Assembly (NCBI RefSeq): GCF_015533855.1
Contig: NZ_AP024154.1
Span: 1,305,001 to 1,369,000, forward strand
From: Echinicola sp. 20G
Lineage (GTDB): Bacteria; Bacteroidota; Bacteroidia; Cytophagales; Cyclobacteriaceae
Length of the DNA: 64,000 bases
Direction: 5' to 3'
Each line of letters opens with the position of its first letter. Position 1 is the first letter of the stretch. Made by a program: the position numbers and the translations under genes. Below, one piece after another: positions 35,536 to 43,837 of this stretch. The notes beneath the pieces were generated by a model. It had not been told where the DNA came from. It searched no databases and was given only the letters and a program-made list of their open reading frames with translations.

Positions 35536-36001
35536 TATTCGTTTTAAAGAATAAAGACCAAAGACGAAAGAATCAAGATTGGGATTCTACCTTCGATTTC
35601 AGTCCATTAATCATTCTTTGAATTTCTATAAGATTGTTTTCAAGGGAAGAAGATTTCTCTTCAGATATAAGCCCTACCCTTTTGCTTATTTCTAATTGAG
35701 TTTCGAGTTCGTAACTCTCACCTAAACTTGTTTCCAATGATTTGCAAAAAACTTTCTTAGATGACTTTGCACTGCCTTCCGCAATGTTGGAAGGAATAGA
35801 AACACTTGCTCTCCTCATTTGAGAAACTAATCCATACTTCTCCTCATTCGGAAATTCATCCGTTGAAAAGTATATGATTACAGCAAAATCTACTGACTTT
35901 TGCCAAACTTTTAGATTTCTAAAATTGTGCATTTCATCTATTGTTTTGGTTAAAAAATTGTCTTGTCTTTTTCTTTATTCTTGGCTCTTTAATCTTCTTT
36001 A
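35536..36001 (-). mobile_element. IVS-like element 2: four-helix-bundle gene between inverted AAAGA heptads
   Basis: The gap between fadN and fadA is a unit of about 465 bases with the same plan as element 1. The arms are degenerate heptads of the type AAAGANN: 35546-35580 reads AAAGAAT, AAAGACC, AAAGACG, AAAGAAT, CAAGATT, and the other arm is 35960-36001. The leader TTTTTTAACCAAAACAAT before the ORF matches element 1 with one change, although the arm sequences differ in base content. The fadN stop codon and the stop of the ORF both fall inside the arms. Confidence 0.55.
35573..35932 (-). CDS. Four-helix-bundle protein (23S rRNA IVS protein family), copy 2
   Basis: 119 residues, clearly related to the copy at 33.9-34.3 kb: MHNFRNLKVWQKSVDFAV, then SQMRRASVSIPSNIAEGSAK and YELETQLEISKRVGL. 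Similarity is moderate over the whole length, so the two copies are diverged and not a recent duplication. It lies between fadN and fadA, inside an inverted heptad repeat, with its TGA stop in the right arm. It is on the operon strand. Function unknown; a structural relative helps retroelements, but nothing here shows such a partner. Confidence 0.9.
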   Translation of the reverse strand: MHNFRNLKVWQKSVDFAVIIYFSTDEFPNEEKYGLVSQMRRASVSIPSNIAEGSAKSSKKVFCKSLETSLGESYELETQLEISKRVGLISEEKSSSLENNLIEIQRMINGLKSKVESQS

Positions 36002-38404
36002 ATTCCTTAGAGGTTTCCCCTTAAACAGAATGCTGTGGATTCTTTCCAGGGTCTTTTTCTCTCCAGTCAAGCTCAAGAAAGCTTCTCTTTCCAGGTCCAA
36101 CAAGTATTGTTCTGAAACTTCGGTAGGCTGTGAAAGATCACCCCCACTCATCACCCAAGCCAGTTTTCTTGCAATTTTAGCATCATGGTCTGAAATATAG
36201 GCACCATACTGCATTCCAGTGATACCTGCTTCAAAGTAAGCCAAGGAAGTTTTGCCTAGTACTTTGATATTGGTTTGCTGCGCTGGCTGTGTGTATCCCT
36301 CATCATACAATTCAATCACTTTAGCTTTGGCCTCTGCCAATTGACGCTTCCGGTTGATGGTGATACCGTCTTTATCCTGCAGGTATCCCAAAGCCATGGC
36401 CTCATGAGCTGAAGTGGATACTTTTGCCGTGGCTATATTCATAAAGGCTTCCTGTAGCCTGTTCAGCTCCACATCACCTGAATGGATGTTATTGGAAAAA
36501 CGCAAAGTCATTTCTTTGCTTCCACCACCAGCAGGAATAACGCCTACGCCAAATTCCACCAAGCCCATATACAATTCTGCATGAGCCTGTACCGAATCTG
36601 CATGAAGGGACATTTCACATCCACCTCCCAGAGCCATATTATGAGGGGCTACAACTACTGGCACGGCACTGTACCTTACCCGCATCATGGTTTTCTGGAA
36701 TTGAGCGATCATCATATTGATCTCATCAAATTCCTGATCACCTGCATACATAAAGATCATGGCCAAATTGGCTCCAGCCGAGAAGTTGGCTCCCTCATTA
36801 CCGATCACCAATCCTTTGTAATCTTTTTCTGCCATAGTGATGGCTGTATTCATCCCTTCAATGACTTCTGCACCGAGGGAATTCATTTTAGTATGGAACT
36901 CCAAACCGATCACACCATCTCCCATATCATATATGGTTGATCCGGCATTGCCCCAAATCTTTTTGTTTCCTGCCTTTAAAGTGTCCAAAAGGATCAGCTC
37001 TTGCTGTCCTGGAATATCTTTATAGGACTTGGAAGGAATGTCATAATACTGGCGGTTGCCATTTTCTACGCGATAGAAACTGTCATGCCCTGCTTCCAAC
37101 ATTTCATACACCCACTCGGCGGGCTTTTGATCTGCCACTTCCATCTTTTCAACTGTATCTTTCACTCCGAGGATATCCCAGTTTTCGAATGGCCCATACT
37201 CCCAACCAAAACCTGCACATACTGCTTGGTCAATACGGTAAAGTTCATCGGCTATCTCTGGAATCCTGTTGGAACAATAGCGGAAGAGGTCATAGAAGGT
37301 TGTGCGATAGAATTCCCCAGCTTTGTCCTCAAAGTTCACCAAGAACTTAATCCGCTTTTTAAGATCATGAATATCTTTGGAACCTTCCAGTGCCTTGAAT
37401 TTTGGTTTCTCAACCGGCTTGTATTCTTGCGTTTCAAAATCAATTTCCTTCAACTCCTTGCTACCATCCTTATGGCGAATCATGTGAAAAAAGCCTTGTC
37501 CGGTTTTGTCTCCCAGCCACTTTTGGTCACTTAAAAACTGAACAATCTTGGGTAGCTTGAACTGATCTTTGGATTCATCATGTTGAAGGGCTTTGTTCAG
37601 GTTATTGGCTACATTGACCATGGTATCCAAGCCCACCACATCCATGGTTCGGAAGGTGGCCGACTTTGCCCTCCCAATTACCGTTCCTGTTAATTTGTCC
37701 ACTTCTGACACGCCCAAGCCCATTTTTTCGATGGTGTGCATGCTGGACATGATGGCATACACCCCTATTCGGTTCGCTATAAATGCCGGCGTATCTTTAC
37801 AAAGCACGGTTTCCTTACCCAAATAACGATCACCATATTCCATTAAGAAATCGATGATTTCTGGCTTGGTTTTAGGACCTGGGATAATCTCCAGCAAGCG
37901 CAAATACCTAGGGGGATTGAAAAAATGTGTCCCACAGAAGTTGCTTTGAAAATCCTCACTTCTGCCCTGACACAACATTTGGATGGGAATCCCAGATGTG
38001 TTCGAAGTGATCAAGGTGCCTGGTTTACGGTGCAGTTCTACTTTTTCGTACAAAGATTGTTTGATATCCAATCTTTCAACCACCACTTCGATTATCCAAT
38101 CATAATCTTTGATTTTGGCAAGGTCATCTTCAAAATTGCCTGTGGTAATTCTCGAAGCAAAATCCTGATCATAAATGGCAGATGGTTTGGCTTTCAAGGT
38201 CTTTTCCAAAGCCTCATTGACCAAGCGGTTGCGGACAGCCTTGTCTTCCAAGGTCAATCCTTTTTTGGCTTCGGCTTCATTGGGTTCTTTGGGCAAAATA
38301 TCCAGCAAAAGTACCTGTACGCCAATGTTGGCAAAATGACAGGCTATCCTGGATCCCATAACTCCTGAACCTAAAATGGCTACTTTCTGAATGGCTCTTT
38401 TCAT
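35999..38404 (-). CDS. fadN: 3-hydroxyacyl-CoA dehydrogenase / enoyl-CoA hydratase (FadN type)
   Basis: 801 residues combining two beta-oxidation activities. The N-terminal NAD-binding 3-hydroxyacyl-CoA dehydrogenase starts VAILGSGVMGSRIACHFANI (glycine motif at residues 10-15). The C-terminal dehydrogenase domain follows near residues 200-340. The enoyl-CoA hydratase (crotonase) domain is C-terminal, with GNEGANFSAGANLAMI and HNMALGGGCEMSLHAD carrying the oxyanion hole. This order (dehydrogenase first) is that of B. subtilis FadN and the reverse of E. coli FadB. First gene of the fadN-fadA-fadE operon, 111 bases downstream of a MarR regulator gene. Confidence 0.93.
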   Translation of the reverse strand: MKRAIQKVAILGSGVMGSRIACHFANIGVQVLLLDILPKEPNEAEAKKGLTLEDKAVRNRLVNEALEKTLKAKPSAIYDQDFASRITTGNFEDDLAKIKDYDWIIEVVVERLDIKQSLYEKVELHRKPGTLITSNTSGIPIQMLCQGRSEDFQSNFCGTHFFNPPRYLRLLEIIPGPKTKPEIIDFLMEYGDRYLGKETVLCKDTPAFIANRIGVYAIMSSMHTIEKMGLGVSEVDKLTGTVIGRAKSATFRTMDVVGLDTMVNVANNLNKALQHDESKDQFKLPKIVQFLSDQKWLGDKTGQGFFHMIRHKDGSKELKEIDFETQEYKPVEKPKFKALEGSKDIHDLKKRIKFLVNFEDKAGEFYRTTFYDLFRYCSNRIPEIADELYRIDQAVCAGFGWEYGPFENWDILGVKDTVEKMEVADQKPAEWVYEMLEAGHDSFYRVENGNRQYYDIPSKSYKDIPGQQELILLDTLKAGNKKIWGNAGSTIYDMGDGVIGLEFHTKMNSLGAEVIEGMNTAITMAEKDYKGLVIGNEGANFSAGANLAMIFMYAGDQEFDEINMMIAQFQKTMMRVRYSAVPVVVAPHNMALGGGCEMSLHADSVQAHAELYMGLVEFGVGVIPAGGGSKEMTLRFSNNIHSGDVELNRLQEAFMNIATAKVSTSAHEAMALGYLQDKDGITINRKRQLAEAKAKVIELYDEGYTQPAQQTNIKVLGKTSLAYFEAGITGMQYGAYISDHDAKIARKLAWVMSGGDLSQPTEVSEQYLLDLEREAFLSLTGEKKTLERIHSILFKGKPLRN

Positions 38405-38515
38405 TTGATTTTAGTTTATTTTCAATGGTCAAATGGAACCTCGCAAATTACAGCTGCTCCTCAAGAAATGGTCTGCATTATGCTTGGTTACATAGAAATG
38501 TTTTTTAGAAACCCT

Positions 38516-38965
38516 CTATTGAGAGTCTATTGACTTAAGTTGTTCTTTTTCGATAACTTGGTTGATTTTCTGAAACACACCGAAGAATTTTTCCAGTTCA
38601 CGCTCACTGACCACTTCCCGTATGGAGTGGTTAAAAGCTTGAATGGTTTCGATGGATTTTTCTTTTTTCCGCTTGCCTTCAGGGGTCAAAAAAATGCGGA
38701 CCGATCGCTTATCAGAAATGTCAGGCTTTCTACAAATCAGCCCTTTTTCTTCCATGGATTTAAGCATGCGGGTAAGGCTCCTGGCTTCCAAGCCCATCAA
38801 TGGGGCAATTTTGGTTGCCGGCGTACCTTCCTTAGAATTGATATTGATGAGTACAAAACCAATCGATGTGGTGAAGCCCTCATCAACTGCCTTTTGGTTG
38901 TACATGCGTGAAATGGCATGCCAGGCAGTCTTGATATGGAAATCGACGGTTTCTTCAGGTTTCAT
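38516..38965 (-). CDS. MarR-family transcriptional regulator (probable fad regulator)
   Basis: 149 residues with a winged helix-turn-helix of the MarR type: PATKIAPLMGLEARSLTRML for the DNA-binding helices and DISDKRSVRIFLTPEGKRKK for the wing, flanked by N- and C-terminal dimerisation helices. No sensory cysteine is evident. It is transcribed with the downstream beta-oxidation genes, so it probably senses a fatty acyl-CoA or similar ligand and controls the operon. A perfect 14-bp palindrome 49 bases before its start is a good candidate for its own operator. The regulated pathway is inferred from position only. Confidence 0.88.
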   Translation of the reverse strand: MKPEETVDFHIKTAWHAISRMYNQKAVDEGFTTSIGFVLININSKEGTPATKIAPLMGLEARSLTRMLKSMEEKGLICRKPDISDKRSVRIFLTPEGKRKKEKSIETIQAFNHSIREVVSERELEKFFGVFQKINQVIEKEQLKSIDSQ

Positions 38966-39013
38966 ACTTTTGGGTTATGCTTTACTAGCTTAACGTAAGA
39001 TAGAAAAAATTTC

Positions 39014-39027
39014 GTATGCATGCATAC
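39014..39027. promoter_or_regulatory. Perfect palindrome upstream of the MarR gene, candidate operator
   Basis: GTATGCATGCATAC is a perfect 14-bp palindrome, positioned 49 bases before the start of the MarR gene, where the promoter should be. MarR dimers usually bind palindromes of this size and repress their own operon. I see no second copy directly before fadN. Confidence 0.5.
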
Positions 39028-39235
39028 TATTTATTGTAAAAATATTCCAAGAAGAATTTTCTTAATCCTAAAGCAAATTCTGGGTATGTATGATCTGGGA
39101 AGGCTTACTAAACAGGTCTATTTATCGGAAAGAGCCCCAAACATTTTTAATGCCTGAGCATTTGATTGCTGTGTCTGGCGAAGTACCAAATCTTCAACTC
39201 TTTACAGTGACCTATCCTAAAATAGGTTGAGCATA

Positions 39236-39625
39236 TCAAAGCAACCTTTCCAGTCTCCCTTTTCGCTTCACAATGTTTTTGTAATCCCATTGAATTTTTT
39301 GGGATTTTTCAAGCCATCGCTTCAGGTCTTCATGATTGATTTCTTCTAATTCAGTATACCTTATTTCAGCTGCTTTAAATTTTCCCTCAGGGGTCAACTT
39401 CAATTCTTCAAAAGACTGCCCACTCCAAAACAATAATCGGATTCCTCCTTTCAATTTGCTGTAACCTACTATTGGGTTTCCCTCCAAAAACCAAACTGGA
39501 TGCCGGTGCCAAATTTTACTTTCTGCTTCGGGAAGATTGGCTTCGATAATTTCAAATAAACAGTCACAAATGGCTTGGTCCTCTTGGGTCTGTGTCCCAT
39601 GATAAGCTTTGATGTCATTCTTCAT
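39236..39625 (-). CDS. DUF1801 (YdhG-like) protein
   Basis: 129 residues from ATG 39625; an in-frame TTG nine codons upstream is less likely. The sequence follows the DUF1801 pattern: an early helix (IKAYHGTQTQEDQAICDCLF), then AESKIWHRHPVWFLEGNPIV, GYSKLKGGIRLLFWSG, and a basic C-terminus with KWxxYK-like WDYKNIVKRKG. DUF1801 proteins are small cytoplasmic proteins with a frataxin-like or iron-binding-like fold, of unknown role. Stands alone between the MarR and esterase genes. Confidence 0.82.
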   Translation of the reverse strand: MKNDIKAYHGTQTQEDQAICDCLFEIIEANLPEAESKIWHRHPVWFLEGNPIVGYSKLKGGIRLLFWSGQSFEELKLTPEGKFKAAEIRYTELEEINHEDLKRWLEKSQKIQWDYKNIVKRKGRLERLL

Positions 39626-39748
39626 ACGGCTGACAGTTACAATTTCACTCAAAATCTAATTCAAAACGATCCTATTGAGCAAGGAAAACGATTACAGCGT
39701 TTTAACCTCCTATCCTTGGGCCTATCAAAAGTAGTAAGGCACTAAAAC

Positions 39749-40561
39749 TTACTTCCTACTTTCAAACTTTGAATGCATAAACAACAGCTGATAGGCAATG
39801 GAGTTTTTCCAATAGTCTCCATTGTGCACACCTGGTCTGGCTGTAAAATCGTGGGGAATGTTACGTTGTTCCAGTTTCTCATGCAGCCGCACATTCGCAT
39901 CATAAAAGAAGTCATGCACCCCGCAATCAATGATGATGTCCAAGCTTCTTCCATCCAACAAATGAAGCATATTGATAACAGTGTTTTTTTCCCAAACCTC
40001 TTTGTTTTCCGCATAGGAGCCTAGTCTTTTGGCAATGTCCCAATTTAAGGGAAAAGGCAGGATGTCAACACCACCACTGGTACTCCCAGCTACACTGAAA
40101 GTCTCCTGATGTCTAAATCCCAGGTACAAGCCCCCATGGCCTCCCATACTCAAACCAGTAATCCCTCGATAGTTTCTATCTGCTTTGGTAGAATAGTGTT
40201 CATCCACCCAATTAACCAACTCCGAAGACACAAAAGTCTCATACTGCATTTTAGGGTCTATAGGACTGTCGTAATACCAACTGGTTACTCCAGCATCGGG
40301 ACAGACTATGATCATGCTGTAGAGGTTCGCAAAATACTGTAAATCGGCAATCCCTGACCAAGATGTATAGTTGCCACCAGCTCCATGCAAAAGATAGACA
40401 GTAGGGTAAGCGAGCGACTCATCATAATCAGAGGGAGTAAAAAGTAAATTGGGAATGGTCTTTTCCATTTTTTGGCTATAAACCTGTATGGTATCTGTCT
40501 TGGCTAAAACCAAGCTACTAAAGGCCAAAACAAAACTAAAAATAAGTGAAATCTTTTTCAT
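39749..40561 (-). CDS. Exported esterase (alpha/beta hydrolase, esterase D family)
   Basis: 270 residues from ATG 40561, which starts a good signal peptide (MKKISLIFSFVLAFSSLVLA). The longer frame in this register would put a charged tail ahead of it. The fold follows Esterase_phd/EstD: YPTVYLLHGAGGNYTSW (oxyanion loop), nucleophile in GITGLSMGGHGGLYLG, and the acid and histidine in DCGVHDFFYDAN and RPGVHNGDYWKNS. It should hydrolyse carbohydrate or other short acyl esters in the periplasm. Similar Bacteroidota enzymes include feruloyl and acetyl esterases. Single gene. Confidence 0.87.
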   Translation of the reverse strand: MKKISLIFSFVLAFSSLVLAKTDTIQVYSQKMEKTIPNLLFTPSDYDESLAYPTVYLLHGAGGNYTSWSGIADLQYFANLYSMIIVCPDAGVTSWYYDSPIDPKMQYETFVSSELVNWVDEHYSTKADRNYRGITGLSMGGHGGLYLGFRHQETFSVAGSTSGGVDILPFPLNWDIAKRLGSYAENKEVWEKNTVINMLHLLDGRSLDIIIDCGVHDFFYDANVRLHEKLEQRNIPHDFTARPGVHNGDYWKNSIAYQLLFMHSKFESRK

Positions 40562-40701
40562 GCTGGGAAATTTATTCAAGGTCAATTGATTTGTTAATCT
40601 TCCTTGCAATTAAAAGAATCTTTAGGGAACTAACAGTAAAAATTTTTAGAACGGTAAATATGATCAATTCGGCACTATTTTTCAATCAGGACTTCCCTAG
40701 C

Positions 40702-41457
40702 TCATTCACTTTCTTTTTCAAACTTCCCAATTGCAAAATTCAATTTGATGTAGAAAGCACTGGGATCAAATTTTGGGGCATTGGAAATGATCAGGTCTTT
40801 CCGAAGGTCTGGATTAAAATTGCGACGCAACTTGGTCACGCTAGAGTAAACATTCAGCATATAGCCTACCTGAAGGCCCATCCGGGAATAAACACCGATT
40901 TGGGTAGTGGGCTTCAAAAAGGCTCCTAAAATCTTATCTGCATTGATACTAAAATTCAATCCAATGTTACGCTGATACATAAAGCTGGTATTCATGCCGC
41001 CCATCAAGTTCTCGCCAAAATCAGTATTAAGATCTGTGGCAATCATGTCCAAAGAAGTGGAGCCATAATACACGCCGATTTTAGGATAAAATCTCCAGTC
41101 CTTGATGTTGCTATTCTTCCAATGATATTGAAAACCTCCAGTGACGTGAATGGGCAAATAACGATAGTTCACAAAGTCATTGTTGTATCGTTTTTTGTTT
41201 AGGTTAAACTCAGTCTCTGCAAAAAAGCCCATTCCTGACATCGCCACATAAGAAACACCTCCTCCTAAGGTAGCTGTTTGCTTATCAAAAGTCTGGTAAC
41301 CTGCATCAGCAAAGTATTGATTCAATTCCGTGTAAGGTTGATTTTTGAAACCTGCAGAAATGTAAAAGTCTGTAAAGTATATTTTATCCTGGGCCATTGA
41401 TGAAGCCTGTATGGCCAACACCAAGATCAACATCAAGAATAATTGCTTTGTCATCAT
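40702..41457 (-). CDS. Outer-membrane beta-barrel-like protein (porin-like)
   Basis: 251 residues from ATG 41457 (a second ATG follows directly, and a third, 21 bases upstream, would add a charged extension). A signal peptide ends near SSMAQ. The rest alternates polar and aromatic residues in short strands such as FYISAGFKNQPYTELNQY, IHVTGGFQYHWKNSNIK and MGLQVGYMLNVYSSV, typical of a small outer-membrane barrel. No family name beyond porin-like can be given. It lies immediately left of the candidate replication origin and is transcribed away from it. Confidence 0.7.
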   Translation of the reverse strand: MMTKQLFLMLILVLAIQASSMAQDKIYFTDFYISAGFKNQPYTELNQYFADAGYQTFDKQTATLGGGVSYVAMSGMGFFAETEFNLNKKRYNNDFVNYRYLPIHVTGGFQYHWKNSNIKDWRFYPKIGVYYGSTSLDMIATDLNTDFGENLMGGMNTSFMYQRNIGLNFSINADKILGAFLKPTTQIGVYSRMGLQVGYMLNVYSSVTKLRRNFNPDLRKDLIISNAPKFDPSAFYIKLNFAIGKFEKESE

Positions 41458-41718
41458 ATCTTTCTTTCTAAAAGGCATCGCTTAGATCAAGCATCACCTC
41501 AAAACTTCGGCCACCCTTTAGGCACAAATTTAAATTTATCCAATTTTATTTGTTTTCAGCACCTTTCTTATTGATTTCATCAGAAGCTTTATTAAAGTTT
41601 CTCAAAAAGTAATGAAAAGATGATCTAAGCAATCTATCTGGTTGTTTGAGCAACTTGACAAACTCTTTACCTCATTAGGATTTGGATGAAATGGTGTGTT
41701 TTCCATCAACTTCTTAAT

Positions 41719-42117
41719 TCATCCACATCCTATATAGTTATATTATATTCTTTTTTAAATAAAAAACTATTACAGTTATTAAGGTGTGGATTTGTGGGTA
41801 AGTTTTTGGTATTTATTTACCCACACGGTTTCAATCTCTTTTCCATAGTTAATTCACTTCCTATTCACAATTTATCAACTTGTAACTTGTTATGAATTAA
41901 GTGCTTTTATAAATCTGTTCATTTTTGTGTATAAATGACTATGTGGTAAAATGTGTATGAATTCCTGTGTGTATAAATGTGGATAGACGTTTATAAATTT
42001 GGGGTTATCCATGGGGGTAAAAAAATTATCCCAAAAGCGAATTTACTTTTGGGATAACTCTGAATTTGTCCATAAGTTATAGACAGTTATTCACACTATA
42101 TTCCATAGTTATCTACA
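41719..42117. other. Candidate chromosomal replication origin (oriC)
   Basis: This non-coding stretch holds a dense group of DnaA-box-like 9-mers. Exact TTATNCACA matches are 41926-41934 (-), 41968-41976 (-) and 42087-42095 (+). One-mismatch boxes are 41719-41727 (+), 41793-41801 (-), 41817-41825 (+), 41861-41869 (+), 41952-41960 (-), 41978-41986 (-), 42077-42085 (+) and 42109-42117 (+). The tract 41731-41780 is almost pure A/T (TATATTATATTC and following) and fits a duplex-unwinding element. mnmG, an origin-linked gene in many bacteria, and four parS sites lie 3-5 kb to the right. Genes left of it are mostly minus strand and further right mostly plus. dnaA itself is not in the window. Confidence 0.78.
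42026..42057 (-). terminator. Rho-independent terminator of the Ig-like gene, inside the origin region
   Basis: Perfect 12-bp inverted repeat, TTATCCCAAAAG (42026-42037) and CTTTTGGGATAA (42046-42057), 8-base loop. On the minus strand it is followed by seven T. It starts 56 bases after the stop of the gene at 42113 and lies between DnaA boxes, so it may also shield the origin from transcription. Confidence 0.85.
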
Positions 42118-43837
42118 TCTCATTTGGACTGACTTCTTCTACTTCTTTCGGTTCTTCAATAGGTGTGTGTGATAGGCCAGTTTCTCTTCTGGCATCTATA
42201 TTTACATCATTATTGGTCCATTTTCCTCGTAAGAGCACGTTGTAGGATTTGTTTTCTTGATTATAATAGTAATAGACTGGCTCAGGCTGTCTTTTCTCTT
42301 GATAATTACCTGGATCCCATTTTTTATTTCCATTCCTATCAATAATAGCTCTAATTTTATATTCGCCTGCTTTGATTTTTTTAAAGCTATAATCAAAGTT
42401 TTCCGTTAGATAGATTTCTTTTACTATTGTTTCATCTGTGTTCAATAACTGGACGATGATAGGTAATTGGTCTGTTAGGATTTTACCGGATACTTCGTCT
42501 GCGAGATCATCTGTATTCTGTTTTTTAAAATTGGTTTTGATGGACTTTTTGTTGTACTCTCCTTCTACATCTTGAAAGGTAGAGTCGGCTGCTAGAAAGT
42601 TATAATTGCTGATGGATAGTGTATCATTGATAGGAACTGTCAATACCAGCTCCGTTCTTCTTGCGCTGTCTTTAAAGCTTAAATGCTCTGGTTTAATTTG
42701 GATAAAAGAAGCTGAATCATATTGAATATAAAGTGAATCGTAATGGATCACATTGACAGGTTTGTTAAAGCTAAAATCTGTATTGATGCTTTGATTAAAC
42801 TCTTTGTTTTTTCCTAATGTGACTTCCAACAGTTGCGCTTTTCGATCACTGTTCATAAATGATGCATAAAGAGTGGTATCTATTTTGAATCCTACCGAGT
42901 CCTGAACTGTTAGTTTTACTTGGGTACTGTCATCTCTCATTTCGGTGTGATAGAACCTGATTTGTTTTTCATCAAGTCGATAGAAGAGCTTTTGACCAAG
43001 ATCTGGATGTTCCACGTGTAGCGATGCAGGAGATTTGCTAAGAACTACATCAAAGTTGCTTCCGATAGCTGAGGTTCTGTTGACTTTAAAGTCTGATAGG
43101 TCACCTCTATAAAGACTGAAGTGGGCATTGGTAACATCTTTCATGATGGAGACGGTATCAGTTATAAAAGCGTATTGTTCACTTTTAAACTCAGCTTTGG
43201 AGGTATTGTTGTTGTCTTGAAAAGCGTAAGCCCTGTATTTACCTCCTTTGATGTTGGTTATTTCAAAATTCCCTGATGAATCTGCTTGGGTCAGGTAATA
43301 GGGAGGATCACTAAAGACATCCATGGTATCATCTTGTATACGGTATAGACCTACGAGAACATCTTTTATTTCTTGGGTTTTTGGTGGAAATATAAAATCT
43401 ACCTTTCCTGAAAAATGAAGGCTATCGATCATTCTTCCAGTAGAAAAAACTAATTTGAGGTTTTCAGCTGGGTTATTTTCTGATATATCCTGGATGCTTT
43501 TTTGAAAGTTAAATACATAGGTGGTGCTATCCTCCAATTCCTGATTGAGTTTGATTTTCAAGGTGTTCTTTATGGGAAGAATTTCCATTTTATCTTTCTC
43601 CAAACTGGGAGTGATAATAATATTTCTAATGGGATTATCTGCCTTGATGTACTCGTTGAATTCTAAGATAATTTGCTCTGGCTTTATGTTGAGCGATTGG
43701 TCCTTAGGATTGGATGATAATAGTTGTGGTGGATCTTCATCTTTTGGTCCACCCATAGGAGAACTTTGCTTTGCACATGCATAACAAAAGATGATAGCTA
43801 TTGCAGCCAGAACTATTTGGTAAAATCTTCTATTCAT
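42113..43837 (-). CDS. Ig-like (SbsA-type) lipoprotein
   Basis: 574 residues with a lipoprotein signal (lipidated C21 in FCYAC). An SbsA Ig-like domain (Big_5) follows at about 30-130, starting PPQLLSSNPKDQSLNIKPEQ, with repeated beta-sandwich-like segments after it, including a Cna-B-like GNFEITNIKGGKYRAYAFQ and a second, GEYKIRAIIDRNGNKKWD, near the C-terminus. Conserved single-copy Bacteroidota surface or periplasmic proteins have this layout; the function is unknown. Its ATG overlaps the stop of the methyltransferase gene by 4 bases, so it is translated with that gene from the mnmG transcript. Its last bases overlap the outermost DnaA-box-like 9-mer. Confidence 0.86.
   Translation of the reverse strand: MNRRFYQIVLAAIAIIFCYACAKQSSPMGGPKDEDPPQLLSSNPKDQSLNIKPEQIILEFNEYIKADNPIRNIIITPSLEKDKMEILPIKNTLKIKLNQELEDSTTYVFNFQKSIQDISENNPAENLKLVFSTGRMIDSLHFSGKVDFIFPPKTQEIKDVLVGLYRIQDDTMDVFSDPPYYLTQADSSGNFEITNIKGGKYRAYAFQDNNNTSKAEFKSEQYAFITDTVSIMKDVTNAHFSLYRGDLSDFKVNRTSAIGSNFDVVLSKSPASLHVEHPDLGQKLFYRLDEKQIRFYHTEMRDDSTQVKLTVQDSVGFKIDTTLYASFMNSDRKAQLLEVTLGKNKEFNQSINTDFSFNKPVNVIHYDSLYIQYDSASFIQIKPEHLSFKDSARRTELVLTVPINDTLSISNYNFLAADSTFQDVEGEYNKKSIKTNFKKQNTDDLADEVSGKILTDQLPIIVQLLNTDETIVKEIYLTENFDYSFKKIKAGEYKIRAIIDRNGNKKWDPGNYQEKRQPEPVYYYYNQENKSYNVLLRGKWTNNDVNIDARRETGLSHTPIEEPKEVEEVSPNEM

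Noticed and set aside
33868..36001. Diversity-generating retroelement, since bAvd has the same fold as the four-helix-bundle genes
   Set aside because: No reverse transcriptase, template or variable repeat is seen; sequences resemble the rRNA IVS protein family.
37001..37534. 177-residue plus-strand frame inside fadN
   Set aside because: Antisense to the intact fadN gene, no family pattern, no ribosome site. Shadow.
39210..39227. Terminator after the DUF1801 gene (ACCTAT...ATAGGT)
   Set aside because: Weak 6-bp stem and no T-run on the minus strand.
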